Shown: positions 1 to 7,271 of the stretch, in pieces
Numbering within the stretch: the stretch's first letter is position 1
Layout of the letters: each line of letters opens with the position of its first letter
Source: Avanaerovorax sp964442135
Lineage (GTDB): Bacteria; Bacillota; Clostridia; Peptostreptococcales; Anaerovoracaceae
Assembly (NCBI GenBank): GCA_964442135.1
Contig: CAYTYN010000018.1
Span: 1 to 28,445 of the forward strand
Direction of reading: 5' to 3'
DNA length: 28,445 bases
The notes under the pieces: generated by a model
Seen by the model: the letters and a program-made list of their open reading frames with translations, nothing else
Database searches by the model: none
What the model was told of the DNA's origin: nothing
Program-made: the position numbers and the translations under genes

Positions 1-51
1 AGCGATACGCTGGTGGAAGCGTTTCAGGACAAGCTTAAAAAAGACGAATAA
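1..51 (+). CDS. 3' end of an unidentified gene
   Basis: An open frame runs from the first base of the window to a TAA at 49-51 and gives the C-terminal tail SDTLVEAFQDKLKKDE. The charged tail is not enough to name a family. A strong hairpin follows at 64-99, which supports a real gene end on this strand. The gene points towards the 3' end of guaA. If the repeats at 119-214 mark the end of an integrated element, this could be a gene of that element, for example an integrase, but the visible residues do not show that. Confidence 0.5.
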   Translation, partial: SDTLVEAFQDKLKKDE

Positions 52-63
52 GAACAACAAAAA

Positions 64-104
64 CCCTTAGCTATGGAATCATTACCCACAGCTAAGGGCT
101 TTCT
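64..104 (+). terminator. Intrinsic terminator after the partial gene
   Basis: A perfect 9-bp stem, CCCTTAGCT (64-72) with AGCTAAGGG (91-99, the pairing extending one base at 90), encloses an 18-base loop and is followed by CTTTCTA. It lies 12 bases after the stop codon of the partial plus-strand gene. The T tract is short, so termination may be only moderately efficient. Confidence 0.7.
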
Positions 105-118
105 AATATGGAATTTTC

Positions 119-192
119 GCCATACAAGCCGCCTTTTATCATTCTGTAACCCATAAACCACTGGATTACAAGAATAATGGCTCTTGTATGGC
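119..192. repeat. 10-bp inverted repeat, arms 119-128 and 183-192
   Basis: GCCATACAAG at 119-128 is the exact reverse complement of CTTGTATGGC at 183-192, with 54 bases between the arms. The spacing is too long for a terminator. The repeat sits between the last plus-strand gene and guaA and immediately precedes a direct repeat, an arrangement compatible with a recombination or attachment region. That reading is an inference. Confidence 0.5.
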
Positions 193-214
193 TGTTATCA
201 AATTGTTATCAAAA
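193..214. repeat. Two tandem copies of TGTTATCAAAW
   Basis: TGTTATCAAAT (193-203) is followed without a gap by TGTTATCAAAA (204-214). The 11-bp period places both copies on the same face of the helix, as expected for a protein binding site. Short direct repeats near an attachment site are typical arm-type sites of tyrosine recombinases, but no integrase is visible in the window. Confidence 0.55.
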
Positions 215-232
215 AACCGTTTGAACCGCCGC

Positions 233-255
233 AAACCCGCATAAATACTGGGTTT
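233..255 (-). terminator. Probable terminator of guaB-guaA
   Basis: AAACCC (233-238) pairs with GGGTTT (250-255) around an 11-base loop. The stem can extend with interruptions to ACCG/CGGT outside it. Read on the minus strand it lies 16 bases after the guaA stop codon. The run of T on that strand comes only some 15 bases later, so this is not a textbook terminator. Confidence 0.45.
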
Positions 256-270
256 TTACGGTGCTTCGTT

Positions 271-1812
271 TTATTCGAACTCTATAGTCCCCGGTGGCTT
301 GCCCGTGCAGTCGTAAAATACCCTGTTCACGTTGGCAACCTCGTTTACTATTCGACTGGTGACCTTTTCCAGCACCTCCCACGGCAGCTTGGCTGCCTCT
401 GCCGTCATGAAATCGCTGGTGGTCACCGCACGCAGTGCGACGGCATAATCGTAGGTGCGGAAATCTCCCATAACTCCCACGGAACGCATATTGGTGAGAG
501 CGGCAAAATACTGGCTTATTTCTTTGTCAAGGCCTGCCGCCGCGATTTCCTCCCTGTAGATGTAGTCCGCATCCTGTACGATCCTGACCTTTTCCTCAGT
601 CACCTCACCTATTATCCTTATGCCGAGACCCGGCCCCGGGAAAGGCTGGCGGAATACTAGGTGCTCAGGAATACCCAGCTCCAGACCGGCCTTCCGAACC
701 TCGTCCTTGAACAACATCCTGAGAGGTTCGATAATTTCCTTGAAGTCCACATAGTCAGGAAGTCCTCCCACGTTGTGGTGGGACTTGATGACAGCCGACT
801 TTCCGAGACCGCTTTCTATAACATCCGGATAAATGGTGCCCTGAACCAGGAAATCCACGGCTCCGATCTTCTTGGCTTCCTCTTCAAAAACTCGAATGAA
901 CTCTTCCCCTATTATCTTTCTCTTCTGCTCAGGCTCCGTGACCCCTGCCAGCTTATCATAGAATCTCTGTTGAGCGTTTACCCTGATGAAGTTAAGGTCG
1001 TAGGAGCCTTCCGGTCCGAAGACGGCTTCCACCTCGTCCCCTTCGTTCTTCCTGAGGAGACCGTGGTCGACGAAAACGCAGGTCAGCTGCTTTCCTACGG
1101 CCTTTGACATGAGGACCGCAGCGACTGAAGAATCCACTCCTCCTGACAGAGCGCAGAGCGCTTTGCCGTCTCCTACCTTCTCCCGAATGGCCTCTACAGT
1201 CTCTTCAACGAAGGAATCCATCTTCCAGTCTCCCGAGCATCCGCACGGCCCGTATATGAAGGCTGAAAGCATTTTATTTCCCTCCGCGGTATGGGTCACC
1301 TCAGGATGGAACTGGACGGCGTAGAGACCGGCGTCCCGATTTTCCATGGCGGCTACAGGGCATACCGGAGTATGCGCCGTTCTGACAAAACCGTCAGGCA
1401 TCTTCTCTATGTAGTCGGTATGGCTCATCCACGTAATGGTCCTGTCCCTTACGTCGGCGAAAATACCCCCTTTGTCGTCGATTTCGACTTCGGTTCTCCC
1501 GTACTCGCTGACAGGCGCAGTGCTGACCTTGCCGCCTAAGGTGTATGCCATAAGCTGAGCGCCGTAGCATATGCCAAGCACGGGAATACCCATTTCAAAC
1601 AGCTCTTCGCTGTAATGAGGCGACTTGGGATCGTAGACACTGTTAGGCCCCCCTGTCAGGATGATCCCCTTGGGAGCCTTATCCCTTATCTCTTCCGGGG
1701 ACATGGTGTAGGGATGAACCTCGCAGTATACCCCCGCCTCCCTGACTCTTCTCGCTATCAGCTGATTATACTGACCGCCGAAATCTAGGACGATGATCAG
1801 TTCTTTATCCAT
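271..1812 (-). CDS. guaA: GMP synthase (glutamine-hydrolysing)
   Basis: Cytosolic enzyme that converts XMP to GMP using ATP and ammonia from glutamine, the last step of guanine nucleotide synthesis. The 513 residues are the usual full length. The N-terminal class I amidotransferase domain shows Cys82 in GICYGAQ and His169/Glu171 in QFHPEVT. The ATP pyrophosphatase domain has SGGVDSS at 223-229, and the C-terminal dimerisation domain ends in GTIEFE, where many bacteria have GTIEWE. AAAGGAG stands well placed before the ATG. The gene begins 22 bases after guaB ends, so the two should be co-transcribed. The 3' end of guaA is a known integration site for mobile elements, which matters for the repeats just downstream. 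Confidence 0.97.
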   Translation of the reverse strand: MDKELIIVLDFGGQYNQLIARRVREAGVYCEVHPYTMSPEEIRDKAPKGIILTGGPNSVYDPKSPHYSEELFEMGIPVLGICYGAQLMAYTLGGKVSTAPVSEYGRTEVEIDDKGGIFADVRDRTITWMSHTDYIEKMPDGFVRTAHTPVCPVAAMENRDAGLYAVQFHPEVTHTAEGNKMLSAFIYGPCGCSGDWKMDSFVEETVEAIREKVGDGKALCALSGGVDSSVAAVLMSKAVGKQLTCVFVDHGLLRKNEGDEVEAVFGPEGSYDLNFIRVNAQQRFYDKLAGVTEPEQKRKIIGEEFIRVFEEEAKKIGAVDFLVQGTIYPDVIESGLGKSAVIKSHHNVGGLPDYVDFKEIIEPLRMLFKDEVRKAGLELGIPEHLVFRQPFPGPGLGIRIIGEVTEEKVRIVQDADYIYREEIAAAGLDKEISQYFAALTNMRSVGVMGDFRTYDYAVALRAVTTSDFMTAEAAKLPWEVLEKVTSRIVNEVANVNRVFYDCTGKPPGTIEFE

Positions 1813-1834
1813 GAATTATCTCCTTTGACCGAAG

Positions 1835-3343
1835 TTATCTTATTACGTTCTGATTGGTGTCGCGAAGTATTACATCGTGAGCTCCTCCCTCCACTATGGA
1901 AGTGGCGGAAACTAGGGTAAGCTTCGCCTTTTCCTGAAGCTCCCTTATAGAAAGAGCGCCGCAGTTGCACATAGTTGACTTTACCTTGGTGAGGGAAAGA
2001 TTAACGTTGTCATGGAGAGAACCGGCATAAGGTACATAGGAGTCCACTCCTTCCTCAAACTTCATCCTCGGATCTCCTCCCAGGTCGTAGCGCTGCCAGT
2101 TGCGAGCCCGGCTGGAGCCTTCGCCCCAGTATTCCTTGACGTAGTTTCCGTTTACGTTGAGCTTATTAGTCGGAGATTCGTCAAAGCGGGCAAAGTATCT
2201 GCCCAGCATTATGAAGTCGGCTCCCATGGCAAGGGCAAGGGTCATGTGATAATCGTAGACGATGCCGCCGTCAGAGCATATAGGAATGTATATTCCCGTC
2301 TCCTTGAAGTACTCGTCTCTCGCCGCCGCCACTTCTATGACAGCCGAGGCCTGTCCGCGGCCTATGCCCTTCTGTTCTCTGGTGATGCAGATAGATCCTC
2401 CGCCTATGCCTATCTTTACAAAGTCCGCTCCCGCATCAGCGAGGAATCTGAACCCTTCAGCGTCTACCACATTACCTGCTCCGATCTTTACATCGTCGCC
2501 GTAACGGTCTCTAACCCACTTCAGGGTGCCCCTTTGCCATTCTGAATAGCCTTCTGAGGAATCGATGCACAGTATGTCAACTCCTGCCTCCACCAGAGCG
2601 GGAATCCGCTCCTCATAGTCTCTGGTGTTTACACCTGCTCCTACCACATATCTCTTATGATCGTCAAGCAGCTCGTTAGGATTGGACTTATGGTTATCGT
2701 AGTCTTTTCTGAAGACAAAATGGGTAAGCCTCTGATTATCGTCTATAATAGGCAGAGCGTTAAGCTTGTTATCCCAGAGCACGTCGTTGGCCTCGCTTAA
2801 GGTGCATCCGTCCTTGGCGTATACCAGTTTCTCAAAGGGTGTCATAAACTCGCTGATCTTAGTGTCCGTGGACATACGGCTGACCCTGTAGTCCCTGCTG
2901 GTTACCAGCCCTACCATCTTCCCTTCCGCGGTACCGTCTTCCGTTATGGCGATGGTGGAATGTCCTCTCCTCGCCTTCAGCTCCAATACATCCGCCAGAG
3001 TCTGATCCGGCCTCAGATTGCTGTCGCTCTTTACGAACCCTGCTTTATAGGCTTTTACCTTCTTTATCATTTTAGCCTGGTTTTCCACAGTTTGAGAAGC
3101 GAAAATAAAAGAAATTCCACCCTCCCTCGCCAGCGCTACAGCCATGGTATCGTCCGATACAGCCTGCATCACTGCCGAAACAAGTGGAATATTAGCTGTG
3201 AGGGCGGGTTCTTCACCTTTCCTGTACTTTACTACAGGCGTCTTAAGGCTTACATTCTCCACCATGCATTCTTTAGATGTATAGCCGGGAACCAGAAGAT
3301 ACTCGTTAAAAGTTCTGGACGGTTCATTTATGTACTGGGCCAT
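1835..3343 (-). CDS. guaB: IMP dehydrogenase, Tritrichomonas foetus type
   Basis: Oxidises IMP to XMP with NAD+, the committed step towards GMP. It has 502 residues: a TIM barrel interrupted by two CBS domains at about 105-225. The catalytic Cys319 lies in GGGSICITRE, Asp261 in LCIDSSEGYS, and the mobile flap carries Arg418-Tyr419 in ARNWQRYD. These positions coincide with the numbering I recall for the T. foetus enzyme, and the resemblance is strong along the whole length (start MAQYINEPSRTFNEYLL, end VEGGAHDVI). It differs from the common bacterial form, whose loop reads GPGSICTTR. A GGAGAAAG ribosome site precedes the ATG. Its leader contains a hairpin with a T tract (3370-3402). Confidence 0.95.
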   Translation of the reverse strand: MAQYINEPSRTFNEYLLVPGYTSKECMVENVSLKTPVVKYRKGEEPALTANIPLVSAVMQAVSDDTMAVALAREGGISFIFASQTVENQAKMIKKVKAYKAGFVKSDSNLRPDQTLADVLELKARRGHSTIAITEDGTAEGKMVGLVTSRDYRVSRMSTDTKISEFMTPFEKLVYAKDGCTLSEANDVLWDNKLNALPIIDDNQRLTHFVFRKDYDNHKSNPNELLDDHKRYVVGAGVNTRDYEERIPALVEAGVDILCIDSSEGYSEWQRGTLKWVRDRYGDDVKIGAGNVVDAEGFRFLADAGADFVKIGIGGGSICITREQKGIGRGQASAVIEVAAARDEYFKETGIYIPICSDGGIVYDYHMTLALAMGADFIMLGRYFARFDESPTNKLNVNGNYVKEYWGEGSSRARNWQRYDLGGDPRMKFEEGVDSYVPYAGSLHDNVNLSLTKVKSTMCNCGALSIRELQEKAKLTLVSATSIVEGGAHDVILRDTNQNVIR

Positions 3344-3369
3344 TAACTTTCTCCTTCCTTGAATACCGT

Positions 3370-3402
3370 TATTAAAAGGACGGCAAGCCGTTTACCGTCC
3401 TT
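3370..3402 (-). terminator. Terminator-like hairpin in the guaB leader
   Basis: On the minus strand AAGGACGG pairs perfectly with CCGTCCTT (outer limits 3402 and 3376, 11-base loop) and runs into TTTTAAT. It lies about 30 bases before the guaB start codon and downstream of the best guaB promoter candidate, so it could attenuate guaB. It could instead end a separate upstream RNA or protect the mRNA 5' end. Confidence 0.55.
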
Positions 3403-3412
3403 CGTTTTCCCT

Positions 3413-3441
3413 ATTTTAAACCATTTTAGAACCGTTTTCAA
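3413..3441 (-). promoter_or_regulatory. Candidate promoter of guaB-guaA
   Basis: On the minus strand TTGAAA (3441-3436), a 17-base spacer and TAAAAT (3418-3413) match the housekeeping consensus at five of six positions in each box. Transcription would start near 3406, immediately before the hairpin at 3402-3376. No better promoter was found further upstream on this strand. Confidence 0.5.
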
Positions 3442-3546
3442 GGGTGGCAGCCGCTTATTTTTAAACCCTCCCATTGCAAGCAGAACCTCGGCTTCATTTG
3501 CCGCCCGAGACATATCCTTGAAGCAGCTGCGAACTGCCAACCTCCC
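3440..3546 (-). other. Structured segment upstream of guaB, possible small RNA
   Basis: Read on the minus strand the ends of this segment can pair: GGCA (3538-3535) with TGCC (3449-3446), then a TTCGCA bulge, then GCTGCTT (3527-3521) with AAGCGGC (3456-3450). An inner hairpin CTCGG/CCGAG closes a loop in the middle. The long closing stem with a bulge, a large internal loop and an apical hairpin recalls 6S RNA, but at about 107 bases it is short for that family, and no convincing promoter precedes it. It may be regulatory DNA or chance pairing. Confidence 0.25.
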
Positions 3547-3550
3547 GTGT

Positions 3551-3579
3551 TTGACATAGCTGTATCCGTGTAATATAAT
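3551..3579 (+). promoter_or_regulatory. Consensus promoter of the aldehyde dehydrogenase gene
   Basis: TTGACA (3551-3556), a 17-base spacer and TATAAT (3574-3579) match the housekeeping sigma consensus at all twelve positions. Transcription would start near 3586. Such a perfect promoter is rare and would be very strong unless restrained; a terminator-like hairpin starts only about 7 bases after the predicted start. Confidence 0.8.
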
Positions 3580-3592
3580 TCAGAGGCTATCA

Positions 3593-3612
3593 GGCCGCTC
3601 CGGCCGGTTTTT
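3593..3612 (+). terminator. Promoter-proximal terminator-like hairpin
   Basis: GGCCG (3593-3597), a three-base loop CTC and CGGCC (3601-3605) are followed by GG and TTTTT (3608-3612). The hairpin lies between the consensus promoter and the ribosome site of the aldehyde dehydrogenase gene. It could release a transcript of under 30 bases unless an antitermination event occurs. Confidence 0.5.
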
Positions 3613-3648
3613 CGAGGGTTGTTCGATTTCTCACATGGGAGGATGCTT

Positions 3649-5022
3649 ATGAATATAAATGAAATTTTAAACGGTCAGCGAGAATTTTTTCGGGCAGGCG
3701 CCACCCTTCCCGTAGACTTTCGCGTTGAAAAGCTGAAAAAGCTCCGTCAGGCTATAAGCACCGCAGAGGATGAAATCTGCCGTGCCCTGGCATCGGATTT
3801 AGGCAAAAGCGATTACGAAAGCTATATGTGCGAGGTAGGTCTCGCCCTGTCTGAAATCAGCTTTATGATTCGTCATACCCGGGCCTTTGCAAAGGAAAAG
3901 ACCGTACCCACTCCCCTCGCCCAGTTCCCTTCCAGGAGCTACCGAAAGCCGGGCCCCTACGGAAACGTCCTCATAATGAGTCCGTGGAACTATCCGTTCC
4001 TTCTGACCGTGGATCCCCTCGCAAACGCCATAGCTGCCGGAAACACAACCATAGTCAAACCCAGCGCTTATTCTCCGTCCACGAGCAAGATCATATCCCG
4101 TATTATCGGCGATGTTTTCGCTCCTGAACATGTGGCGGTCGTCGCCGGTGGCAGAGAGGAAAACCGAACGTTGCTCGAGGAAAAATTCGATATGATATTT
4201 TTTACCGGAAGCCGGAATGTGGGAAGGGAGGTTCTGCGCAAAGCCGCGGAAAATCTGACCCCCGTCGTCCTGGAGCTGGGTGGAAAAAGTCCGTGTATAG
4301 TGGATTCCGGCGCGAAGATAAGCCTTGCCGCAAGGCGCATAGTCTTCGGCAAATACCTTAACTGCGGTCAGACCTGCGTAGCTCCCGACTATATCCTGTG
4401 CCACGAAAAGAATAAAGACGCTTTTATAGCCGAACTCAAGAAGCAGATACGGCTTCAGTTCGGCAGCGATCCTCTCACATCCCCTGACTACGGCAGGATC
4501 ATCAACAAAAGACATTTTGATCGCATAGTCGGCCTTATGGATACGGCAAAGGTGGTCTGCGGCGGCCGATATGACAGCGGCTCCCTCAAGATCGAGCCTA
4601 CGGTCATGGATAATGTCACCTGGGAGGATCCTGTAATGCAGGAAGAAATCTTCGGACCGGTGCTGCCGATACTGACCTACAGCCATGTGAATGAGATTTA
4701 CGACCTGCTCTCAGACAAGCCAAAGCCTCTTGCCCTCTATATATTTACACAAGACAAAAGGCTCGTTAAGGATATTACTTCCCGCCTTTCCTATGGGGGC
4801 GGCTGCGTTAACGATGTAGTTATTCATCTCGCCACCAGCCGCATGCCTTTCGGAGGCGTAGGCGAAAGCGGCATGGGCGCTTATCACGGCAAGGCCGGCT
4901 TTGATGTATTTTCTCACACTAAGAGCATAGTGGATAAGAAAACATGGATAGACCTGCCGATGCGCTACCAGCCTTACGATCGAGGTACAGGCCGCAGGCT
5001 TATCAGGTTTTTCCTGAAATGA
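3649..5022 (+). CDS. NAD(P)-dependent aldehyde dehydrogenase, class 3 type
   Basis: Oxidises an aldehyde to the carboxylate. The 457 residues fit the ALDH3 group, which is shorter than the 480-500 residues of ALDH1/2. Visible family marks are MSPWNYPF near 110, the catalytic base Glu209 in LELGGK, the nucleophile Cys243 in NCGQTC, EEIFGPVLP further on, and the C-terminal PFGGVGESGMG. The C-terminus is basic and aromatic but shows no clear membrane anchor. The start is set at ATG 3649 because GGGAGG at 3637-3642 has proper spacing to it; ATG 3643 abuts that site, and a longer TTG frame from 3619 lacks one. The substrate cannot be read from the sequence; medium- or long-chain aliphatic aldehydes are usual for the class. 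Confidence 0.93.
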   Translation: MNINEILNGQREFFRAGATLPVDFRVEKLKKLRQAISTAEDEICRALASDLGKSDYESYMCEVGLALSEISFMIRHTRAFAKEKTVPTPLAQFPSRSYRKPGPYGNVLIMSPWNYPFLLTVDPLANAIAAGNTTIVKPSAYSPSTSKIISRIIGDVFAPEHVAVVAGGREENRTLLEEKFDMIFFTGSRNVGREVLRKAAENLTPVVLELGGKSPCIVDSGAKISLAARRIVFGKYLNCGQTCVAPDYILCHEKNKDAFIAELKKQIRLQFGSDPLTSPDYGRIINKRHFDRIVGLMDTAKVVCGGRYDSGSLKIEPTVMDNVTWEDPVMQEEIFGPVLPILTYSHVNEIYDLLSDKPKPLALYIFTQDKRLVKDITSRLSYGGGCVNDVVIHLATSRMPFGGVGESGMGAYHGKAGFDVFSHTKSIVDKKTWIDLPMRYQPYDRGTGRRLIRFFLK

Positions 5023-5027
5023 TGACC

Positions 5028-5075
5028 GGCCTGCCCGCTTCAGCCATTTTAAACCTGAGTCTCCCCGGGCAGGCC
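5028..5075 (+). terminator. Inverted repeat after the aldehyde dehydrogenase gene
   Basis: GGCCTGCCC (5028-5036) is the perfect complement of GGGCAGGCC (5067-5075), with a 30-base loop. It begins five bases after the stop codon, where a terminator is expected. There is no real T tract behind it, only a pyrimidine-rich stretch, so termination is uncertain. Confidence 0.45.
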
Positions 5076-5131
5076 TCTCCCGTCGTCTTCCTCCATACTT
5101 TATCCGCCTCCTGCTTCATGATACAATACGG

Positions 5132-5158
5132 TTGAATAAGCATCTTTATACCTATAAT
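5132..5158 (+). promoter_or_regulatory. Possible promoter of maf
   Basis: A perfect TATAAT stands at 5153-5158, 43 bases before the maf start codon. The best upstream box is TTGAAT (5132-5137), but the 15-base spacer is short. Confidence 0.4.
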
Positions 5159-5200
5159 TCTATGTAATTCTATGGGTCGCATTGGAAAGGATTGTTTTTT

Positions 5201-5815
5201 ATGAGAGACATAGTACTGGCCTCCTCCTCGCCGAGGCGGATTGAGATGATGAAATCCCGCGGTTTCGATCCCATTGTAAAGGCTGCCGACGTGGATGAAA
5301 CCCTTCCCTGCCACATCTCTGCCAAAGACGCCGTGCTCTTTTTGGCTCTGAAAAAGGCCCTCGCCGTAGAAAAAGAGCTGCTGGACGATCTGAAGGAGAC
5401 GGATCCCTGTAAGGCTCCTCTCATCATCGCCGCGGATACAGTCGTCTACAAAGAGGGCATGGGCATTATGGGAAAGCCTGCCCATATTGACGACGCTCGC
5501 CGCATGATAAAAGGCATAGCGGGAACCGGGCACAAGGTGGCTACAGGCACCGCCCTTTTGCTGTGCGGCCGGCCGGTGAGAAAGGTCATATTCGACGTCA
5601 CCGAGGTCTTTGTCAGGGACATGACGGACGAAGAGATAGAGGATTATCTCCGAACCGACGAGCCCTATGACAAAGCCGGCGCCTATGCCATTCAGGGCAT
5701 TTTCGGGAAATATATAGAAAGGTATATTGGAGATTTTAACACAGTAGTAGGCTTTCCCATAGATCACGTCATAGAAGAGGCTGAAGCTATGATTACGGGA
5801 AAGCCGTTAAAATAA
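5201..5815 (+). CDS. maf: Maf-family nucleoside triphosphate pyrophosphatase
   Basis: Cytosolic house-cleaning enzyme that hydrolyses dTTP, UTP or modified nucleotides to the monophosphate and pyrophosphate. The 204 residues are of normal length. The N-terminus carries the signature LASSSPRR, followed by AADTVV near residue 80, KPAHIDDARRMI, GTGHKVATG and the C-terminal region YDKAGAYAIQG with IERYIGDFNTVVG. The start ATG at 5201 follows GGAAAGG at 5184-5190; an upstream in-frame TTG at 5192 is too close to that site. In Bacillus the family is linked to septum formation, but nothing around it here speaks of division. The gene converges on the MATE gene with a gap of only nine bases. Confidence 0.93.
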   Translation: MRDIVLASSSPRRIEMMKSRGFDPIVKAADVDETLPCHISAKDAVLFLALKKALAVEKELLDDLKETDPCKAPLIIAADTVVYKEGMGIMGKPAHIDDARRMIKGIAGTGHKVATGTALLLCGRPVRKVIFDVTEVFVRDMTDEEIEDYLRTDEPYDKAGAYAIQGIFGKYIERYIGDFNTVVGFPIDHVIEEAEAMITGKPLK

Positions 5816-5824
5816 TGTATTAAG

Positions 5825-7186
5825 CTACGCCACGATGTTGATCCACTTTCTGCTCCTGTATCGCGGCATACATGCGAGGTATCGCACCAGATTTCCGGAT
5901 AGCTCTACCATTATCATGGCAACAGGCAGCTCCACCTTGAATGCCATAACCGCAATAGCCGCGACAGGTACCATGATAAGAAGATCGCATACGAGGTCTA
6001 ATATCATACAGAATAACGTATCTCCTCCCGCTCTCAGTATACCTATGAGGTAGATGTATCCCAGCATTTTGGGAGTTATCATGATAGCCATGGCCATGAG
6101 AGACACTGTCAGCAAGGCTTCTGTTTCAGGGGCGAAGCCATATACCCCGGCTACAGGCTTTGCCAGCGCCAGCATGGCCAGAGTCATTATGACGTTTAAT
6201 ATCCAAACCGTCCTTACAGCCAGCTTCCCGCTGTTATATGCCTCTTCCTCCTTGTGCTGGCCCAGCTTTTCCCCTATGAGCATAGCCGTTGCATTTCCAA
6301 CGCCGAAGTATATGGACTGGAGAAGGTCGGTCACCACATTGCTCACCTGAGTCACAGCCAGCGCAGATGTTCCCAGCCTTCCGTAGATAGCGAAAATCAT
6401 GGAAACCGAGACGGCCCAGCCTCCTTCTGTGAAGATTACAGGCACTGCCGTCTTCATCACTCTTTTAAACAGATCCCATCCGAAATCGAACATCTCTCTT
6501 AAGCCGGATCTGAACGGATGTCCCTTGCTCAGGTATATGTACAGTATAAGGGCTGTAAACTCCCATACTCTGGCCGTGACAGTGGCTATGGCCGCGCCTT
6601 CCACACCCAGCATGGGCGCCCCCGCCTTTCCGAATATGAGTATGTAGTTCAGCACTGCGTTTACACAGAGGGCGAGGAAGTTTATGGTCGTCGGTATTAC
6701 CAGATTCTGTATCGCCCTGGAATTGTATGATATGGATGTGGATATGGCTGTGAAGAGGTATGACGCGCAGACTATCCTTATATATCTTACTCCCAGCTCT
6801 ATCACTTCTCCGTCATCTGAGAAGATTCCTATTATATTTTCACTAAACAAAAAGGCAATGGCGGTAACCAGGATAGAAAAGAAACTGCCGACCATGAAGT
6901 CTATACCCAGCATACGCCTTACACCCTTCAGATTCTGAGCTCCCCAGTACTGAGCAGTGTAGACGGCCGCCCCGCTGAAGAGTCCGAATAGAGACACGCT
7001 GAATATAAAGTAAACCTGGTTCGCCGCTCCCACAGCAGCTATTTCCTTTTCCCCCAGCATGCCTATCATCAGCGTGTCGAGAAGATTAAGTCCCAGGCTT
7101 ATCATGTTCTGCAGCACCACCGGAATGCCCACGATTATCATCTTCCGGTAAAAATCTCTGCTTTCACCGTTTAGTGTACGTCCCAA
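5825..7186 (-). CDS. MATE-family multidrug/cation antiporter (copy 1)
   Basis: Inner-membrane exporter of the MatE/NorM group that moves organic cations or drugs against Na+ or H+. About 453 residues with hydrophobic segments spread along the whole length, as expected for 12 helices. Family marks are LNLLDTLMIGMLGE near the N-terminus and GILRAGGDTLF in the second half. The frame is open to 7258, but a TTG at 7186 is preferred: AAGGAAGG lies upstream at good spacing, and the predicted promoter at 7265-7237 would place the longer start before the mRNA begins. It is clearly paralogous to the second MATE protein at 13301-14695; both end in RYRS-KWINIV. The substrate is unknown. Confidence 0.9.
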   Translation of the reverse strand: MGRTLNGESRDFYRKMIIVGIPVVLQNMISLGLNLLDTLMIGMLGEKEIAAVGAANQVYFIFSVSLFGLFSGAAVYTAQYWGAQNLKGVRRMLGIDFMVGSFFSILVTAIAFLFSENIIGIFSDDGEVIELGVRYIRIVCASYLFTAISTSISYNSRAIQNLVIPTTINFLALCVNAVLNYILIFGKAGAPMLGVEGAAIATVTARVWEFTALILYIYLSKGHPFRSGLREMFDFGWDLFKRVMKTAVPVIFTEGGWAVSVSMIFAIYGRLGTSALAVTQVSNVVTDLLQSIYFGVGNATAMLIGEKLGQHKEEEAYNSGKLAVRTVWILNVIMTLAMLALAKPVAGVYGFAPETEALLTVSLMAMAIMITPKMLGYIYLIGILRAGGDTLFCMILDLVCDLLIMVPVAAIAVMAFKVELPVAMIMVELSGNLVRYLACMPRYRSRKWINIVA

Positions 7187-7236
7187 CTCTATACCTTCCT
7201 TTTCCGGAAATTTTATCGCTGAAATGCGCAACGAAA

Positions 7237-7265
7237 ATTGTAGCAGAAGTATTCGCAAATTGCAA
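7237..7265 (-). promoter_or_regulatory. Promoter of MATE copy 1
   Basis: On the minus strand TTGCAA (7265-7260), a 17-base spacer and TACAAT (7242-7237) make a good housekeeping promoter with a start near 7230, about 45 bases before the TTG start codon. Three tandem repeats stand directly upstream of the -35 box. Confidence 0.65.
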
Positions 7266-7271
7266 TAAAAA

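Noticed and set aside
3343..3540. A 65-codon minus-strand frame whose stop overlaps the guaB start codon (TAATG)
   Set aside because: It opens at a TTG that abuts GGGAGG without spacing, its internal ATG also lacks a proper ribosome site, and it runs through the likely guaB promoter and hairpin. No family is recognised.
3440..3546. tmRNA, SRP RNA or RNase P RNA upstream of guaB
   Set aside because: None of the conserved cores of these RNAs can be found in the segment, and it is too short for tmRNA or RNase P RNA.
3799..4686. A 295-codon minus-strand frame
   Set aside because: It is antisense to the aldehyde dehydrogenase gene, which carries all catalytic residues.
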